Below, piece by piece: positions 1 to 9,447 of a stretch of 64,000 bases of DNA. The position numbers and the translations under genes were made by a program. Source of the stretch: Avena insularis (lineage: Eukaryota > Streptophyta > Magnoliopsida > Poales > Poaceae); NCBI GenBank assembly GCA_023614405.1, contig CM042697.1, positions 464,238,744 to 464,302,743 of the forward strand, written 5' to 3'. Every line of letters starts with the position of its first letter. The stretch's first letter is position 1. A model generated the notes under the pieces. The model worked only from the letters and a program-made list of their open reading frames with translations. It did no database searches and was not told where the DNA came from.

Positions 1-1
1 C

Positions 2-808
2 AAAAGGTTAATCGAGAAGAAGTACAGTGACCGGGGCATACAGAGGACGCAGGGAGAAATAATCAAAGAGCACAACTCAGATTTCATGTGTTGGTTCAGG
101 CAGAAGCTCCTTGATAATCCCCCGCGATCGCATTCTTCTGACACGGAAAAGATCATATCCACCTTGTCGCAGGGACCGATGAAAAACCTGGTGACCTATC
201 AGGCGTATGATATCAACGGCTACACATTCTACATGGAGGAAAAGGACAACAAGTGTGATTATCAGAATTCAGGCGTAACGTCGGAATTCTACACCGATGA
301 CAACATGAAGGAAAGATTCTACGGAAGAATCGAGGAGATCTGGGAGCTCGACTACTGTGGAGAAAAGGTGCCGATGTTCCGTGTCAGATGGGCAAAGAGC
401 GTCGAAAGATAAGACCGGTATTTCACAACCATGGTTATACCCGAAGCAGCCAAATCTAAGGCCGCCGGTGCAAACGTGGCCGCGAAAAATGAACCGTGGG
501 TACTGGCTACCAAAGTGGACCAATGTTTTTTCATTACCGACCCGACAAAGCCTAACCGTGTTGTCGTGAGGAGAGGAAAAAGAAACATCATCGGAATGGA
601 TGGAGTCGCCAACGAGCAAGACTTCGACCAGTACGGCGATCCAAAGATTGAAGATGACGACGACTACGATGCAGCAACATACATCACAAGAAGAAAAAGG
701 ACAACCCTACCCAAAAAAGGTAGCCCGTTCGAAAGAAGAAACATTAAAGTGCTGGGGCTAAATTATTCAACCGCGACAAAGAAGGGAAAAAAGATTGTAA
801 AACGCTAG
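2..808 (+). pseudogene. TNP2-type CACTA transposase, C-terminal part (DUF4216 region)
   Basis: One reading frame runs from base 2 to the TAG ending at 808, interrupted by one in-frame TAA at 410-412. Before the stop lies the DUF4216-type region seen in plant CACTA transposases, with recognisable stretches YDINGYTFYMEEKD, YYGRIEEIWELDY-like and PMFRVRWAKSVER. After it come DRYFTTMVIPEA and a conserved tail ITDPTKPNRVVVRRGKRNI followed by an acidic DDDDY segment and a basic end. The catalytic DDE part would lie upstream, outside the window. The family protein cuts and joins the element at its terminal repeats in the nucleus. The stop replaces what is normally a charged residue, so this copy is probably dead unless the stop is read through. 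Orientation agrees with the second gene at 3736-7311. Confidence 0.85.
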
Positions 809-1170
809 CTCAAAAAATATTGTAAAACGCGTGGTCGAAAAAGATTGTAATATTCATGGACAAATTATTATGACATATTTGAAGCATATTTAATTTGTAC
901 CACTTTTATGACATATATTATCACTTTTGGGCATTTTTGGAATATTTAAAAGTATTTTAAAAACAAAACAAAACTTTTGTAGCATATATCACCACTTTTG
1001 GGCATTTTTTGGAACATTTAAAAGTATTTTTAAAATAAAAATAAAAAATGTGGGCACCAGGATTCGAACCTGGGTGCTAACAGGTTTAGAATAGAGCAGT
1101 GGGCGGAACCAGTGGGGTAAGGCAGTGCTAGTGTTAGCAAAGGGGGTGGCAGCCCTCTTATCTAAGTAGT
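809..1170. other. AT-rich 3' flank of the transposase gene with a short duplication
   Basis: No coding signal. The A+T-rich stretch contains two diverged tandem copies of a segment of about 65-70 bases (about 905-970 and 975-1042), each carrying CACTTTTGGGCATTTTT and ATTTAAAAGTATTTT. The end of the region (1051-1080) resembles the T-arm of a tRNA on the - strand but lacks the rest of a tRNA. Confidence 0.6.
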
Positions 1171-1262
1171 CATACCCACTTAGGCATAGCGCACCCTGGG
1201 CAAGTGCGGTACGGTTATCCGTAGCGCACTCGCCCAGGGTGCGCTATGCCTAAGTGAGTATG
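1171..1262. repeat. 92-bp palindrome made of CACTA terminal-type GCGCAC motifs
   Basis: Two arms of about 44 bases (CATACCCACTTAGGCATAGC... and its inverse ending ...CTAAGTGAGTATG) surround a TTAT centre with only a few mismatches. The arms contain TAGCGCACC and GCGCACTCGCCC, the same vocabulary as the right terminal region at 9211-9447. In En/Spm elements the TNPA protein binds subterminal repeats. An internal palindromic copy just upstream of the leader of the second gene could therefore be a binding or promoter-control site; that role is inferred. Confidence 0.8.
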
Positions 1263-1379
1263 ACTATTCAACAACTCGCCACATCGTCGTCTCTACCCAA
1301 CCCCATCGTCCTTAGCCGCATCCCATCCCCATCGTCCTCCGACACCGCATCCGCATCGACGCCACCGCCGCATCCGCAT

Positions 1380-3735
1380 CGACGCCACCGCCGCCGCATC
1401 CCAGCCACGCCAGGAGGAGGAGGAGGCCACCTTGCCCGTGCGCTCGAGGAGGAGGCCGTGCGCTCGAGGAGGAGGATCCCGCATGCCCGTCGCTCGAGGA
1501 TGAGGAGCCCGCCGCCACACGCGCACCGTCGCTCGAGGAGGAGGAGGCCGCTGCTGCTCGAGGAGGAGGAGGCCGTGGAGGATCCCGCCGTCGTCCTCAT
1601 CTTAGAGGTGAGCCTCGCCCCTCCCCTCTCTCCCTCTCTCGCCTCTCTCTGCATCCATTCCATCTTAGAGGTAACCGCCGCTGCTGCTCGAGGTTAGGGT
1701 TCAGAGGATTAGGGTAGCAGTAGCTAGTGCTAGCAATAGTGTTAGCAGTAGTGTTAGGTTAGCAGTAGTGTTAGCAGTAGTGTTAGAAGTAGTGCTAGTG
1801 ATAGTAGTAGTGTTAGCGTAGTAGTAGTGTTAGGTTCAGAGGATTAGGGTAGCAGTAGTGTTACCAGCAACTAGAAAATAGTTCTTAGGCATTGATTCAT
1901 TGTAGGTTTAGGTTGATTTAGGTTTAGATTTAGGTGGACAGGCCGGAAATGGATGGTGTGTTATTGGTAGTAGTAGGGGTTTAGAAAGTAGTGTTAGGTG
2001 CTGCTGCTGCTTCTGTTACCAGTGTCCAGGTAGTAGTAGCTTTGCTAGAAATGGATGGTGTGTTATTGGTAGTAGTAGGTTTAGAAAGTAGTGTTAGGTG
2101 CTGCTTCAAGATTTTTTATACTTAAGCAAGTAGCAAGATTCAAGTTGTAAAAAATCTGAGTACTAAACTCTTGTGAAAATCTTGCCTTAATTACTAGCTT
2201 AGCTGGTTTCTGTAAGTAGGCGTAATAGGTCTTCTGTCAGGGTGCAATATTTGAGAAGTAAAGTTTCTTTGTTGGGCATGCTTTACAATACTTGCAAATT
2301 GCACAAGTTGCGATAAGAAAATATTTGTGTATCTGATCAACATCTTGCACCCCATATAGGTGGATTATAATACTAATGCTTGGGATGAACACAACTCTAT
2401 ATTGCAAACCTATATGTGGAAGTATAATCTGCACTAGAAACCGGAAACTTCTTCACTGTCTGAAGCACCTTGCTTGGGATGAACACAACTCTATATTGCT
2501 TGAAGCTTCCATGTTCACATAGATGTTGTTACTTGTCAGTAAGACTTTCAAAGTAACTTTGACTTATTTCTGTTGGAAACTTGCAAGTTTGACAATGCAC
2601 CGCAAAAGTTCAAGAAAGAGTTATTAGCAGTTCACAACTTTGACTTTCCACCAAGTTTCCCCTATCTTGAGACCCCAAAATCACTTGTATGTATTCATAG
2701 CTAGTAGGCTTGTATAAACTCATAGGCTGCTGCTGATAACCCTAGTTTTTCATGCCATGCACAAAGACTGTCCCCCTGGTCGAGGACATGTATGAACTGC
2801 TCAGCAACACGTTTACTTTTGGTTCCATTCACCACTTGAGTGTGTGATGTTCAACACAAATGTTGACCTTAGTCACTCATGATCAATTGATCATGCATGG
2901 ATGGATGCACAAAAACAGAGACACGGTGAAAGTTCACTGATCCCCATGGCTAATTAATTTCATTGTACAGTTGACTGTAGTTAGTAGATGACTGTCCACG
3001 TTAGCAGTTATTCCAACTGGTACTAATGGTAGTAGTACAATCTACAATGCTCTACTATCACATTGAAAATTAAGAACCTCTAGCACTCCAGATTCCAAAT
3101 AGAACAAATGCTAGCTACCACATTGAGCTAGCACACTGATAAAATAAGAAAATAAGAGTATAGTACAACTCCATTGGAACAGCTAGACATTCTACTGACA
3201 ATAATTGAGATAGATAGAGTATGCCAAATACTACGGCTGCTGACACTGTGACTCTCTAGTTTAATCAGTCACCAGATAAGAACAGTGCTACTGCGAGGTT
3301 TTGGAGGAGGACTAGCAGCATCTTGGGACTCTGCAAAATTATTCACCTACACATGTTCACTGTATGCTCATATGTGTTATTTTCTTGATGTGGCTGGGCA
3401 TGTTGATGCATTCTTAACCAATGTGTTTTCTACCTAGATGTTTATGTGCTGGATGTGTTGGCCGGATTATCCTATGTGACCAGATTATGTGCTGGTTGTG
3501 TTGGCCATTTATTGTTTTCTGGTTGTGCTGGCTATGATGGCCATTTATTGTGTGCTAGCTATGTTGGCCATATATATGCAGGTTCTTGTATGAAATGAAT
3601 CCCGATTTTTGCCGGAATGTTGATTAACTTTCGTTTCGGCAGAAATCGGGCACTCCTAGTTTAAGAAAATTAGCAAAGGTCATGCCGGATTTTTCCGTGC
3701 ATTTAACCAATTATTTGTTTTTTATTAGTGCAAAG
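1380..3735 (+). other. Probable leader exon and long repeat-rich intron of the CACTA second gene
   Basis: Bases about 1380-1607 are GC-rich with GAGGAGGAGG runs and end at GAG|GTGAGC, a good splice donor. From about 1690 to 2100 the sequence is full of short TAGCAGTAGTGTTAG-type repeats, then unremarkable AT-rich DNA follows. At 3718-3728 a T-rich tract ends in TTATTAG, a good acceptor, seven bases before the ATG of the second gene at 3736. This looks like a 5' untranslated exon joined to the coding region across a ~2.1 kb intron. The second CACTA at 53535-53978 has the same layout, which supports the reading. No protein homology is seen in the GC-rich open frames. Confidence 0.5.
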
Positions 3736-6700
3736 ATGTGTGACAACGACGAGGCTGGATGTTCTAAGCGCATCAGCGCTGAAGGAGAACTCAGACCTCC
3801 GAATAAACAATTGACATTCTGGGAGGCGGCCCAGCGGCTAGAAGACGATGAAGAATACCATCCTTCGGAGAGCGAGGATGATGAGATGGAAGACGTGGAG
3901 GAAGAAGCCGAAGGAACGGCGGACGATGAAACCACTGATGGCGGTTAGGGCACAGGGAGTGGTAGCAACCCTCCTAAGAAGAAGAAGAAGAAGCGGAAAA
4001 CCGCCCGAACACCTCGGCACGGTCAGGGAGGAAATTACCGAAGTGAGCCCATCAGGGGTTCCTTTGGAGCCCGCCCTTGTCGTCAAAGGGTACAGTGGGC
4101 AAGTGGCGGCGATCACCCGGACAACCATCTCGATCAACACCGAGAATCTCCGGCATAAAGATAATGGCCACTTGCGCACACTCCTCTTCGAGAAGTCGCC
4201 GCAAGATACAAGTTCCCGCTAAGTATCGTAACACAAATTATCATGGGAAGCAAGTAAACAAATCCGCCCTCACAAAGATGAGCACCGCCCTGGCCAGCTG
4301 GAGAAACCTGATAAAGAAGAAGATCTATAAAGAAGGCAAAAGTCTCGAGGAGATCCAAGATTGACCCACAGATCACGAAGATCAGTTCCGGCATTCAGGA
4401 GAGGTGTGAATCCAAAAGAGCCCGCCAATAGTAATCGGGAAAGGTCCGCAGCGATGAATATAGGTCATCACCATCTCGGATCTGGTGGATACAGAACCGC
4501 GTAGGCCAAATGGAATAAGGAGGACGAAGAGTATAGATCCAAGGGGATAGAAAACCCCTTTGCTAAATTCGAACCCGGGCAGGTTCGAAACTTCATCAGG
4601 GCCCGTTACCATGTGGACCCAAAAACCAAACAACTCACCGCGGATCCTGGTGAAGGAATTGAGAAATTGTGGTAAGTATAATCTAATTACATGGATCAAC
4701 ATGATTGAAATCTAATCGATGGTATAAATGATTCACTATTACTTCTTTTGCAGTATTAGGAAATTGTTGCTAGTCATGGATCCGGGGTTCCTCATCCGAG
4801 GGTCGTGGCGGCCACCGGTGGGATAACCCTTTTAACAGGGCGATGAACCGGGCCAAGAAAATAGAGCCGGTTACGAAGAAGCCGTCGTCGGCTGGCCGTC
4901 TGGCCGGCCTCGGGGGTAAGAATTGGGTGGATCATTTTGGTCCACCGCCAAGGACGCATGTGGCACCGTCGGGAAGGAGCGAGGAGGAAAACCGTGAGGT
5001 TCAAGAACTTAAGGCACAAGTGGCGCGGATCCCGCAGATCGTCCAAGACAACCTGGCAATCACCCTCACGTCCTTCCTGCCTACCTTGGTGGAGTCAATA
5101 GCGAACTGGAGTGCGGTTGGTCGAGTAGGGCCGTGCCCGATTCCAAGCATGGTCGTGCCACTCGAACAACGCGGCGCCGGCGAATCAGGCGAACTACGTG
5201 TTCGTGACTCCGCCAGCACTGGCACCGCAAGTGTTGGTGACTCCCCACGCCATCACCGCGGCGCGGAGTACATGTTGGTGCCCCGCCATCGTCGTGGCGG
5301 CACCGAGCTCAAGCACCCGTCGGTAGGGAGAATACACCGGCGGCCAGCACCGCGCCATCAAGCAGCCCTTCCGTCTCTTGCACGCCCGTCGCCGTATGCG
5401 GTGCGTCGACATTAGCCGATCTCGACGCCATCACGGTAAACAAATTGCTTTAATTACCGCCTTTCATGACATCTATTACTCTTATGGCATCTCTAACGAC
5501 GCCGTACATGTTTTCCGCAGACGGATGTTCCTTGCACTCTCTTATGCTACGTGAACAACGAGCTGAGGGATGTTGCCAAGGGTACCATCGTTCAACCCTT
5601 GCAGCGCACGTTCCACTCAAGGACGATGCCAGATAAGCGTGCGAGGTTAAAATTAGTCGGGTGATAAGGGGCTGCGACGACCTGGAACCTCCCATTCAAC
5701 CCCCAGGAGCGGATGAAGAAGAGCCGTCTGTCCTCAGAACTTGCTTCAGCTTATTCTTGCTATGGCCAAGAGCATGATCCGTTTGGGGACGGCGGGGGCC
5801 ATCACGCCACAGACAACAACACCGCCTGTCGTGCCAGCGACAAGCGGTGGCAAGGCCCCCTTACCGCCCTCGCCGTCACCTCCACGCGGTGGGTCGGATG
5901 ATCATGTTGATGATATGCACATGGCGCAGGATCCGGCCGAGGACGACGAAGACTGGAATGATCACTTCTTCAGCACTTAGTTTGGAAACAAAGAAGACCT
6001 AGCTGGTGGCCCCACAGAGAAAGCCACTATCACCAAGCGTCTGTTTGGTTCTCAGGAGACGCCTCCAGCTTGCGCCTTTACAGAGCCAGCTGATACAACC
6101 AACCGGCCCTTTATTCTAAGCCCTGACACACTACATAGGTCGGCGGTGCTCGATTATGTGCTGCCCGCTCTCCAAAAGGAAAAAAGGGCAGGAAAAGAAA
6201 ATCTAGCAGCTCGAGCCAGCCGGTGGCGTCAACAACTGCGAATCCGATCAGGTTTCGGGACAGGCCACCAAGACCCGAGGGTATTATGTGGAGGATTCAT
6301 GTGGCGGGTGAGCCCATGCTACCTAAGAATTTGCGGAAGCTCACCAGTTCGGAACTGCAGAGTGTGCATGACGGCGTGCTGACGATAGAGAGACGCCTTC
6401 TATCGGAGAAAGATCCCTCGCACCCGGTATTCGTGGTTAAGGTGCCACTAGGCTTGGGCTTCGTCGACAATGCCCCTGCGGATCTATTCTTCCTGCGTTC
6501 GACGACATCTTCAATATGTTCCACCTATACCCGCTGCACTATACCATGGTCCGTCTGTTTTCTCTCAGCCTGGCCATGCAGATCATTAGAGAGAACACAC
6601 CGGACATAGCTATAGTGGACCCCTACTACATGCGTGACGGCTTCTTGGGTTCCCCTGCCGAACGACGTATCGTGGCCTCGTACCTAAAAAGAATCCTCGT

Positions 6701-7311
6701 GGCGAACAAGACAAAGGAATACATTCTCGTGCCTTACTTTCCCGAGTAAGTCGTTATTCACTCGCCACCGTCGAGTGGCTTTATTAGATCATCATCATTC
6801 TTTTTCCAACACATTCCATTTGAATTTTTTGCGCAGAGATGAACACTGCACGCTCATCTCCTTATCGCCGAAGCATTCCCACGCCACGTATTTCGACTCG
6901 GGGAGTCTAGAAAAGAAGAAAAACTACGACAAGATCAAGGAAGTTCTGGATGATGCTCTCACTGGCTTTGCCTTGACGGAAGGCACCACCTTCGTGCGTA
7001 CGAAGGTCAAGTTCGGCAGGCACGTCTTCAACCACGTAACGGAGTTCCCCTGCGTGAAGCAGCCGGAAAACAGTAAGAAGGAAGCCTACTACGCACTCCA
7101 TCACATGAGGGCGTTCCTACTTGACCAGCAGAATTCTACGCTTCCAGATCATCTCAAACAGTGGGCCGAAGCAAAGGCCAAGATCAATGATTTGGATATT
7201 AGACAAGAGATGTATCGCATCCAGCAGCAGTTTGGGGCAATCATCTTTAGTGATGTCATGACTTCGGGGGGATCTTCTACAGAGGAAATATCCCGAATAA
7301 CCGTGACATAG
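3736..7311 (+). pseudogene. CACTA second gene: Ptta/En/Spm-like region plus inactive ULP1-like domain
   Basis: Start chosen at ATG 3736 because a splice acceptor ends at 3728. The N-terminus (MCDNDEAGCSKR..., acidic run, then KKKKKKRKT) is cut by a TAG at 3946-3948. Recognisable pieces follow in shifted frames: LVVKGYSGQVAAITRTT and LTKMSTALASWRN (En/Spm-type region), then the ULP1-like part from about 6400: IAIVDPYYMRDGFLGSPAE, HCTLISLSPKHSHATYFDSG and QPENSKKEAYYALHHM. Introns with good borders are at 4672-4753, 5436-5520 and 6746-6836. In ULP1 proteases the last motif would read Q-P-x-x-S-x-x-C-G-Y-Y; here Glu-Ala replace Cys-Gly, so the catalytic cysteine is absent. Several stops and frameshifts make this copy a pseudogene. 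The ORF pieces nonetheless cover most of the gene and the last exon is open to 7311. Confidence 0.8.
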
Positions 7312-7598
7312 AAGATCGCCTAGAGATGCAGGGTGACTATAGGAAGTTTATGACGAGACAAGGCGTCCTCCCATTCCCTAAGCCGAGCCAGAAGGCTTGA
7401 TGTTGGCCTAGTTGTAGTTACAAACTATAGATGACCTTTGTGTGTGTGTGGACAAGTGTACTTATCTTATTAGGTTTATGAATCATCGCTTACTTATTTT
7501 GCTTATTATTATTATATATCAATCAATGCTTGGTTTTTTTGCTTACTCTTTAGTCCTTTGCTCAATTTGGTCCTTCTTTTTTTCCTTACTCTTTTTTC
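7312..7598 (+). other. Spacer after the ULP1-like gene
   Basis: 3' flank of the preceding gene. It begins with a short continuation that still reads like CACTA second-gene tail, then AT-rich DNA. No coding or structural signal was seen until the tandem array starts. Confidence 0.5.
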
Positions 7599-7643
7599 GA
7601 GAATAATGCCGATGATTGAAATCTCATGGCACACTATATATGT

Positions 7644-7736
7644 GAATGTGCTACGATGGGACTGTGAGCCTTGTGATATGCAAAAGTCCAGGTCTTGTGC
7701 ATCCTACTTGGCTCACCGTTCCATCGTAGCATATTC
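7644..7736 (+). ncRNA. Candidate small-RNA hairpin, unit 1
   Basis: GAATGTGCTACGATGG pairs with CCATCGTAGCATATTC (one G-U). Inside that, GTGAGCC (7664-7670) pairs with GGCTCAC (7710-7716), and an AT/GC stem leads to a loop near TCCAGGT. Strand of transcription is unknown; + is shown for convenience. No expression evidence is available from sequence. Confidence 0.45.
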
Positions 7737-7843
7737 CTGTGTCCAACGACCTATGTATATATATGAGGCATTCTTTTCGAGTTATTTTTGTCTTTTTTGA
7801 GAATAATGCCGATGATTGAAATGTCGTGGCACAATGTATATGT

Positions 7844-7936
7844 GAACGTGCTATGATGGGATTGTGAGCCTTGTGATATGCACAAGTCTAGGTCTTATGC
7901 ATCCTACTTGGCTCATGGTTCCATCATAGCATATTC
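7844..7936 (+). ncRNA. Candidate small-RNA hairpin, unit 2
   Basis: Outer arms GCTATGATGG and CCATCATAGC: the C-G pair of unit 1 has become T-A on both sides. Inner arms are GTGAGCC and GGCTCAT, the change giving a G-U pair. Confidence 0.45.
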
Positions 7937-8042
7937 CTGTGTCCAACGACCTATGTATATATATGAGGCATTCTTTTCGAGTTATTTTTGTCTTTTTCGA
8001 GAATATGCCGATGATTGAAATGTCGTGGCACAATATATATGT

Positions 8043-8135
8043 GAATGTGCTATGACGGGATAGTTAGCCTTGTGATATGCACAAGTCCAGGAATTGTGCA
8101 TCCTACTTGGCTAACCGTTCCGTCATAGCATATTC
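8043..8135 (+). ncRNA. Candidate small-RNA hairpin, unit 3
   Basis: Outer arms GCTATGACGG and CCGTCATAGC carry two compensated changes relative to unit 1. Inner arms GTTAGCC (8063-8069) and GGCTAAC (8109-8115) carry a third. Confidence 0.45.
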
Positions 8136-8244
8136 CTGTGTCCAACGACCTAGCTAGTTATATATGAGGCATTCTTTTCGAGCTACTTTGGTCTTTTTCG
8201 AGAATAATGCCGATGATTAAAATGTCGTGGCACACTATATATGT

Positions 8245-8337
8245 GAATGTGCTACGATGGGATTGTACGCCTTGTGCTATGCACAAGTCTAGGTGTTGTG
8301 CATCCTACTTGGCATACGGTTCCATCGTAGCATATTT
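8245..8337 (+). ncRNA. Candidate small-RNA hairpin, unit 4
   Basis: Outer arms are as in unit 1 (CTACGATGG with CCATCGTAG). Inner arms GTACGCC and GGCATAC keep pairing at the third base with a swapped A-T pair but leave one C-A mismatch. Confidence 0.42.
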
Positions 8338-8442
8338 CTGTGTCCAACGACCTATGTATATATATGAGGCATGCTTTTTGAGTTACTTTGGTCTTTTTCG
8401 AGAATAATTCCAATGATTGAAATGTCGTGGCACACTATATGT

Positions 8443-8535
8443 GAATGTGCTGCGATGGGATTGTTCGCCTTGTGCTATGCACAGGTCTAGGTGTTGTGCA
8501 TCCTACTTGGCGAACAGTTCCATCGTAGCATATTC
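8443..8535 (+). ncRNA. Candidate small-RNA hairpin, unit 5
   Basis: Inner arms GTTCGCC (8463-8469) and GGCGAAC (8509-8515) pair perfectly with two changes from unit 1. Outer arms GCTGCGATGG and CCATCGTAGC keep pairing through a G-U. Confidence 0.45.
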
Positions 8536-8687
8536 CTGTGTCGAACAACCTAGTTATATATGAGGCATGCTTTTTGAGTTTGGTCTTTTTGATTTAGGAG
8601 TACTTTCTATAAGTGTATCTTCATATGCGACTTTAATTATATATTTTTTTTCTCAATCACCGGTTAATTATTATTGTTAACTTATAG

Positions 8688-8936
8688 ATGACGTGGTACG
8701 TCGTGTACAAGGGACGGGTTCCCGGAGTCTACGATGATTGGGAAGACTGCCGGAGACAGGTGCACCGTTTCAGCGACAATAGCTACAAAGGGTACAACAC
8801 TATGGCGGAGGCGGAAGCTAGATACACGCGCTATCTAGCGGGAGTTAGGACAAGGAACCGGATGAAGACCTACACCTTCGTCGCGGCGGTGATCATGCTT
8901 ATCTTCTTTGGTTATTTATCCCGCGTTTGTGTCTAG
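8688..8936 (+). CDS. Small RNase-H1-type hybrid-binding (viroplasmin-like) protein with C-terminal membrane segment
   Basis: An intact 82-residue ORF. Residues 3-49 match the hybrid-binding domain found at the N-terminus of eukaryotic RNase H1 and in caulimovirus inclusion proteins: WYVVYKGRVPGVYDDW, then Cys21, Gln24-Val25, Phe28, KGY (34-36), and an EAEARY end. In that family the domain binds RNA-DNA hybrid or double-stranded RNA. No RNase H catalytic domain follows. Instead, residues 62-77 (YTFVAAVIMLIFFGYL) form a hydrophobic, probably membrane-spanning stretch after a basic RTRNRMK. A TTAACTTATAG acceptor-like sequence directly precedes the ATG, so it may be the last exon of a longer transcript whose 5' part includes the hairpin array. 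It is the only unbroken gene of this element. Its function in CACTA transposons is not known to me. Confidence 0.75.
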   Translation: MTWYVVYKGRVPGVYDDWEDCRRQVHRFSDNSYKGYNTMAEAEARYTRYLAGVRTRNRMKTYTFVAAVIMLIFFGYLSRVCV

Positions 8937-9210
8937 CTAGTTTAGATGTCTAGGCGAGCTTCCGAGCTCTAACTTGTTCGATCGACACATGTATTCGCAT
9001 GTCACCAACTACTACTTTGTAACATGATCGAAACAATGTAACTTAGACTATGTATTCACGTATGAGACTTATCTATATGTATTTGTTTCAATCTTGTTTT
9101 TCATATTGAGTATCTATATATATAATTGTATATCTTGTATCTATGTGTGTATATCTGCTGTAATATTGTATATAATCTGGCTCGAAAACTAAAAAAACAA
9201 AAAATACATC
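8937..9210 (+). other. 3' flank of the hybrid-binding ORF
   Basis: AT-rich DNA with TATATATA-like runs. Nothing further is recognisable before the terminal repeats begin at about 9211. Confidence 0.5.
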
Positions 9211-9447
9211 TGTGGCGCACATGGTCTACCTTCTGTGGCGCACTACACCTAAAGCGCACTATGGAAGCTTAGTGGCGCACTAGGTAGTGCGCCACAGAAG
9301 ATCCCAGGGGTAGCGCACCTGCCCAAACATCTGTGGCGCACTAGCAGGTGCGCTACGCCTGTCTCTACACAACCGTGGCGCACTAGGCAGTGCACCACGG
9401 CTGAGAGATAGCCATAGCGCAAGGCCCATGGCGCACTGCTAGTAGTG
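9211..9447. repeat. CACTA right terminal region with subterminal GTGGCGCAC repeats and TIR
   Basis: At least eight GTGGCGCAC/TAGCGCAC motifs occur in both orientations, forming palindromes such as GTGGCGCACTAGGTAGTGCGCCAC (9272-9295; 24 bases, arms meeting at the centre). The outermost bases (inverse of CACTACTAGCAGTGCGCC) end at 9447. Such subterminal arrays are transposase-binding sites in this superfamily. Confidence 0.9.

Larger units (their letters stand above)
7599..8592. repeat. Five tandem 200-bp units, each containing a hairpin
   Basis: Units begin GAGAATAATGCC(GATGATTGAA) near 7599, 7799, 7999, 8200 and 8400, so spacing is 200, 200, 201 and 200 bases. Each unit holds a conserved lead-in (TGTCGTGGCACACTATAT), a hairpin of about 93 nt, a conserved tail (CTGTGTCCAACGACCTA, then TATATATGAGGCAT) and a T-rich end (GGTCTTTTTCGA). 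Units differ by scattered substitutions, many of them in hairpin arms where the partner base changes too. The array lies between the ULP1-like gene and the hybrid-binding ORF inside the CACTA. No protein frame spans the units. Confidence 0.95.
1..9447 (+). mobile_element. CACTA (En/Spm, Caspar-like) DNA transposon, left end outside window
   Basis: All genes point to the right: TNP2-type transposase C-terminus, a second gene with a ULP1-like domain, and a small hybrid-binding protein. The right end is sharp. Direct and inverted GTGGCGCAC motifs fill 9211-9447 and the last bases read inward as CACTACTAGCAGTGCGCC, the hallmark CACTA terminus. Beyond base 9447 the sequence becomes the gag gene of a Gypsy element, with ACA (9448-9450) as the likely 3-bp target duplication. 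The matching left terminus was not seen, so it lies before base 1. Treating 1-9447 as one element, not two nested CACTAs, rests on matching orientation and GCGCAC motifs at both 1171-1262 and the right end. That is likely but not proven. Confidence 0.85.

Noticed and set aside
1051..1080. tRNA gene on the - strand (T-arm-like CCAGGTTCGAATCCTGG)
   Set aside because: The T-arm and part of the acceptor fit, but the sequence 70-85 bases away has no matching 5' acceptor strand or A box, so only a tRNA-like fragment can be claimed.
1254..1697. 147-codon ORF and overlapping opposite-strand ORFs
   Set aside because: Low-complexity GAGGAGG/CATCGTCG sequence open in several frames; better explained as a GC-rich leader.
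7558..8407. Short ORFs in the tandem hairpin units
   Set aside because: Reading frames are not kept between units while base-pairing is, so an RNA or DNA structure explains the conservation better than protein.
7599..8592. CRISPR-like array
   Set aside because: The repeats are 200 bp, nearly identical throughout with no unique spacers, in a plant transposon.
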